Shown here: positions 61,742 to 64,000 of the stretch, one piece after another
Position numbering within the stretch: position 1 is the first letter of the stretch
Layout: each line of letters opens with the position of its first letter
NCBI RefSeq assembly: GCF_022138605.1
Contig: NZ_JACBFS010000006.1
Coordinates: forward strand, 186,001 to 250,000
From: Xanthobacter sp. NM-25
GTDB taxonomy: Bacteria > Pseudomonadota > Alphaproteobacteria > Rhizobiales > Xanthobacteraceae
Length of the DNA: 64,000 nucleotides
Direction of reading: 5' to 3'
Position numbers and translations under genes: made by a program
The notes under the pieces: model-generated
Told to the model about the DNA's origin: nothing
Seen by the model: only the letters and a program-made list of their open reading frames with translations
Database searches by the model: none

Positions 61742-63000
61742 GCTGCAGTCTCTGGGGTGGGAGTGCGGGGCCGGCCGAAGGCGCCGGCGGTCTTCAGGCG
61801 GGCGACGGCATCGGCGGAAAGGCCCGCTTCCGCCAGCACCGCCTCGGTGTGCTCGCCGAGCAGCGGCGCCCGGCGCCGGATGCCACCGGGCGTCGCCGTC
61901 ATCTTCACCGGCGTGCCGGCGAGGGTGACGGGCGTGTCCATGCCCGGCTGCTCCACGGCGACGATCATCTCGCGGGCGGCGAAATGGGGATCGGCCATGA
62001 TGTCGGCAACGTTGTAGACGGGACCAAACGGGATCTTGCCGCCCAGCAGGTCCAGCAGCTCTTTCTTGCTGCGAACCCCGGTGAAGGCGGAGAGGATCCC
62101 GATCAGCGCCACCCGGTTCTCATAGCGCCCTTCCCAGGTGGAAAAACGCGGGTCGGCGGGCAGCTCCGGCATGGCGAACAGCCGGCACAATTCGCCGAAC
62201 ATGCGGTCGTCATAGGCGGTGATGGTGCACCAGCCGTCCTTGGTGGGGAAGGTACCGAACGGGCAGAGGAAGGGATGCTGGTTGCCCTGCGGCACCGGCA
62301 CCATGCCGCCATAGGCATATTGGTGCAGCACCCGCTCGCACAGGGCGAGAATGGAATCCACCATGCTCACGTCCACCAACTGGCCCTCGCCCGTGCGTTG
62401 CGCATGGTGCACGGCGCAGACGATGCCGAAGGCGGCCAGCATGGCCGGCACGATGTCGCCCACCCCCGGCCCGATCTTGGTGGGCTCGCCATTCTCCGTG
62501 CCGGTGATGGCCATGATGCCACCGAAGGCCTGGGCCACCACGTCATAGGCCGGCCAGTCTCCATAGGGACTGGGCAGGGTGCGCGGATCACCAAAGCCGC
62601 GGATGGTGGCATAGACGAGCTTGGGGTTGCGCGCCTTCAAGGTCTCGTAGGACAGGCCGAGCCGCTCCATCACGCCAGCCCGGTAGTTCTCGACGATCAC
62701 ATCGGCGCCGTCGATCAGCTGCAGCAGCACGTCGCGCGCCTCGGCCGATTTCAGATCGAGGGTGATGGAGCGCTTGTTGCGGTTCACCGAGGCGAAATAG
62801 CCGGCGAAGGCCTTGAGCTGATCGTCCGGATGGAACGGCCCGAAGGTGCGGGTGACGTCGCCATCGGGCGGCTCAACCTTGATCACGTCGGCGCCCTGGT
62901 CGGCCAGCATCTGGGTGCAATAGGGACCGGCCAGGAAGTGCGTCATGTCGATGACGCGCAGATCGCCGAGCGCACCGAGCGCCACAGCCGGGGGGCTCAT
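61738..63000 (-). CDS. CaiB/BaiF-family (class III) CoA transferase
   Basis: I start at MSPPAVAL after GGAGG; a longer frame to 63054 lies within the MaoC gene. The 420-aa protein has DLRVIDMTHFLAGPYCTQMLADQGADVIKVEPPDGD, SVNRNKRSITLDLKS, DVIVENYRAGVMERLGL and YATIRGFG, all family hallmarks; the Asp that forms the CoA adduct lies in the segment around PAYDVVAQA. It moves CoA between organic acids. With the lyase and MaoC hydratase it suggests activation of itaconate, mesaconate or citramalate. Confidence 0.93.
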   Translation of the reverse strand: MSPPAVALGALGDLRVIDMTHFLAGPYCTQMLADQGADVIKVEPPDGDVTRTFGPFHPDDQLKAFAGYFASVNRNKRSITLDLKSAEARDVLLQLIDGADVIVENYRAGVMERLGLSYETLKARNPKLVYATIRGFGDPRTLPSPYGDWPAYDVVAQAFGGIMAITGTENGEPTKIGPGVGDIVPAMLAAFGIVCAVHHAQRTGEGQLVDVSMVDSILALCERVLHQYAYGGMVPVPQGNQHPFLCPFGTFPTKDGWCTITAYDDRMFGELCRLFAMPELPADPRFSTWEGRYENRVALIGILSAFTGVRSKKELLDLLGGKIPFGPVYNVADIMADPHFAAREMIVAVEQPGMDTPVTLAGTPVKMTATPGGIRRRAPLLGEHTEAVLAEAGLSADAVARLKTAGAFGRPRTPTPETAA

Positions 63001-63485
63001 GCCGGCCTCCAGTGGCTGGCCCGCTTCACCAGCACCCGGCGCACGCATTCGCACACCACCACATTGTCCTGGTTCACGCCGAAGTGGCGGAAGGTGACGA
63101 TGCCGGCATCCTCCCGCTCGGCCTCCTCCTTGGCCACCACCTCGGTGTAGGCATAGAGCGTATCGCCATGGAACACCGGCGATTTCAGCCGCAGGCCGGT
63201 CATGCCGATCTCCGCCAAAGCATTCTCCGCCGTATCCTGGCTGGCCATGCCGACGACGAGGGCGGTGGTCACGCCGCCGAACACCACGCGCCTGCCGAAC
63301 GGCGCGGTCTTCATCATGTGCTCGTCGAAATGGCCGGCGGCAGTGTTCATGACGAGGTTGGTGATGAGCACGTTCTCCAACGGCTCCACGGTCTTGCCGC
63401 GGGCATGCTTCATCACGGCGCCCACCTCGAACGCCTCGAAATAGCTGCCCGGCGCGGTGAGGGTCGCAACAGTCGCGCGATCCAT
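62997..63485 (-). CDS. MaoC-like (R)-specific enoyl-CoA hydratase
   Basis: The 162-aa single-hotdog protein has AVMKHARGKTVEPLENVLITNLVMNTAAGHFDEHM, where the Asn/His-type catalytic pair of MaoC hydratases is expected, and SPVFHGDTLYAYTEVVAK. A GGGGAGGATGTGAG site precedes the ATG, one base after the preceding stop. Mesaconyl-CoA hydratases I know are double-hotdog proteins of about 340 aa, so this is a half-size relative, likely a dimer. It would hydrate an unsaturated C5-dicarboxyl-CoA to the lyase substrate. Confidence 0.85.
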   Translation of the reverse strand: MDRATVATLTAPGSYFEAFEVGAVMKHARGKTVEPLENVLITNLVMNTAAGHFDEHMMKTAPFGRRVVFGGVTTALVVGMASQDTAENALAEIGMTGLRLKSPVFHGDTLYAYTEVVAKEEAEREDAGIVTFRHFGVNQDNVVVCECVRRVLVKRASHWRPA

Positions 63486-63486
63486 C

Positions 63487-64000
63487 TCACATCCTCCCCA
63501 GAAGGCTGTCGGAGATGACCCGCAGCTGGATCTCGGAGGTGCCCTCGAACACCTTGGTCAGGCGCGCGTCACGCCAATAGCACTCCACCGCGTGATGGGT
63601 GGTGTAGCCGGCGCCGCCATGGATCTGCAGCGCGTCGGAGGTCACCCGCTCGGCCATCTCGCTGGCGATATATTTGGCCATGGAGGCCTCGCGGTCACAG
63701 CGCACGCCGGTGTCGATCTGGTTGCACACGAAATGCGTGAACTGCCGGCAGGCCTCCACTTCGGTGGCCATGCGGGCGATCTTGAAGCGGGTTTCCTGGA
63801 AGGCGGCGATGGGCTGGCCGAACTGCACCCGTTCCTTGGAATAGGTGATGGCGTCTTCCAGCCCCGCCCGGGCGACACCCACGGCCCGCGCCGCCGTCTG
63901 GGCGCGGGCGCTTTCCAGCCCCTGGGTGGCGTAATAGAAACCCTTGCCTTCCTCACCGATCATGTTTTCGGCGGGAATGCGGAAATTGTCGAAGGCCAGC
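63487..64000 (-). CDS. Acyl-CoA dehydrogenase, C-terminal part
   Basis: The gene runs in from the right edge; the last 170 codons are present. The fragment includes DNFRIPAENMIGEEGKGFYYATQGLESARAQTAAR in outline, the four-helix C-terminal domain, QFGQPIAAFQETRFKIARMATE, IHGGAGYTTHHAVECYWRDARLTKVFEGTSEIQ, with the catalytic Glu in FEGTSE. It is a standard-size acyl-CoA dehydrogenase that oxidises an acyl-CoA, perhaps a methylsuccinyl- or glutaryl-type ester, feeding the hydratase one base downstream. Confidence 0.93.
   Translation of the reverse strand, partial: LAFDNFRIPAENMIGEEGKGFYYATQGLESARAQTAARAVGVARAGLEDAITYSKERVQFGQPIAAFQETRFKIARMATEVEACRQFTHFVCNQIDTGVRCDREASMAKYIASEMAERVTSDALQIHGGAGYTTHHAVECYWRDARLTKVFEGTSEIQLRVISDSLLGRM

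Overview
The window is GC-rich, densely coding DNA with Shine-Dalgarno-led genes, many short overlaps between consecutive genes, and gene families typical of metabolically versatile Alphaproteobacteria. Surface barrels opening with the WTGFYxG motif, an abundance of solute-binding proteins and a molybdenum storage protein (MosA/MosB, otherwise known from diazotrophs such as Azotobacter) suggest Hyphomicrobiales/Rhizobiales, perhaps Xanthobacteraceae. That placement is an inference from gene content. I saw no rRNA, tRNA, CRISPR array, transposase or phage gene.

Layout. 1-3.4 kb: the tail of an ABC ATPase and a 996-aa outer-membrane protein made of four consecutive beta-barrel-like units. 3.5-5.2 kb (minus strand): mosB-mosA. 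5.5-9.4 kb: tctCBA tripartite tricarboxylate transporter with a convergent GntR/HutC regulator. 9.4-11.0 kb: an outer-membrane protein and a lone Rieske ferredoxin. 11.1-16.5 kb (minus): one operon, ubiD-like decarboxylase, SsuABC/TauABC-type importer, TIGR02444-type protein, ubiX. 16.8-17.9 kb: two tandem MarR regulators. 18.1-31.9 kb: a divergent catabolic unit; leftward a hydrolase, crotonase, acyl-CoA ligase, atypical SDR and amidase, rightward a molybdenum hydroxylase (CoxM/S/L type), an ACMSD-type amidohydrolase, an NMT1-type ABC importer and a CoxG-like protein. 31.9-37.2 kb: M20 carbamoylase/amidohydrolase with a polar amino-acid ABC transporter, divergent from a LysR regulator. 37.1-47.2 kb: FadR-type regulator divergent from a beta-oxidation-like operon (thiolase, acyl-CoA ligase, FadB-like fusion, SDR, DmdC-like acyl-CoA dehydrogenase, LivK-type binding protein). 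47.6-50.1 kb: serA and an LLM flavin oxidoreductase facing each other across strong hairpins. 50.2-55.4 kb (minus): TRAP transporter with an enlarged DctM, and an aldehyde dehydrogenase. 55.5-64 kb (minus): thioesterase, carboxyltransferase and separate biotin carrier, second TRAP transporter, CitE-type lyase, CaiB-type CoA transferase, MaoC hydratase, and the end of an acyl-CoA dehydrogenase.

How the genes work together. The window is a chain of import-plus-catabolism modules, each with its own uptake system and usually its own regulator. The best biochemical hypotheses are (i) prenyl-FMN-dependent decarboxylation of an imported aromatic or unsaturated acid by UbiD with its own UbiX; (ii) Mo-dependent hydroxylation and ring processing of an imported, probably nitrogen-containing aromatic in the 18-32 kb divergon; and (iii) catabolism of a C5 branched dicarboxylate such as itaconate or mesaconate by the CoA transferase/hydratase/lyase trio at 61-63.5 kb. 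Substrates are inferred; none is proven by sequence. Palindromes in the control regions, notably a perfect 12-3-12 FadR-type operator at 37,940-37,966, give concrete regulatory predictions.
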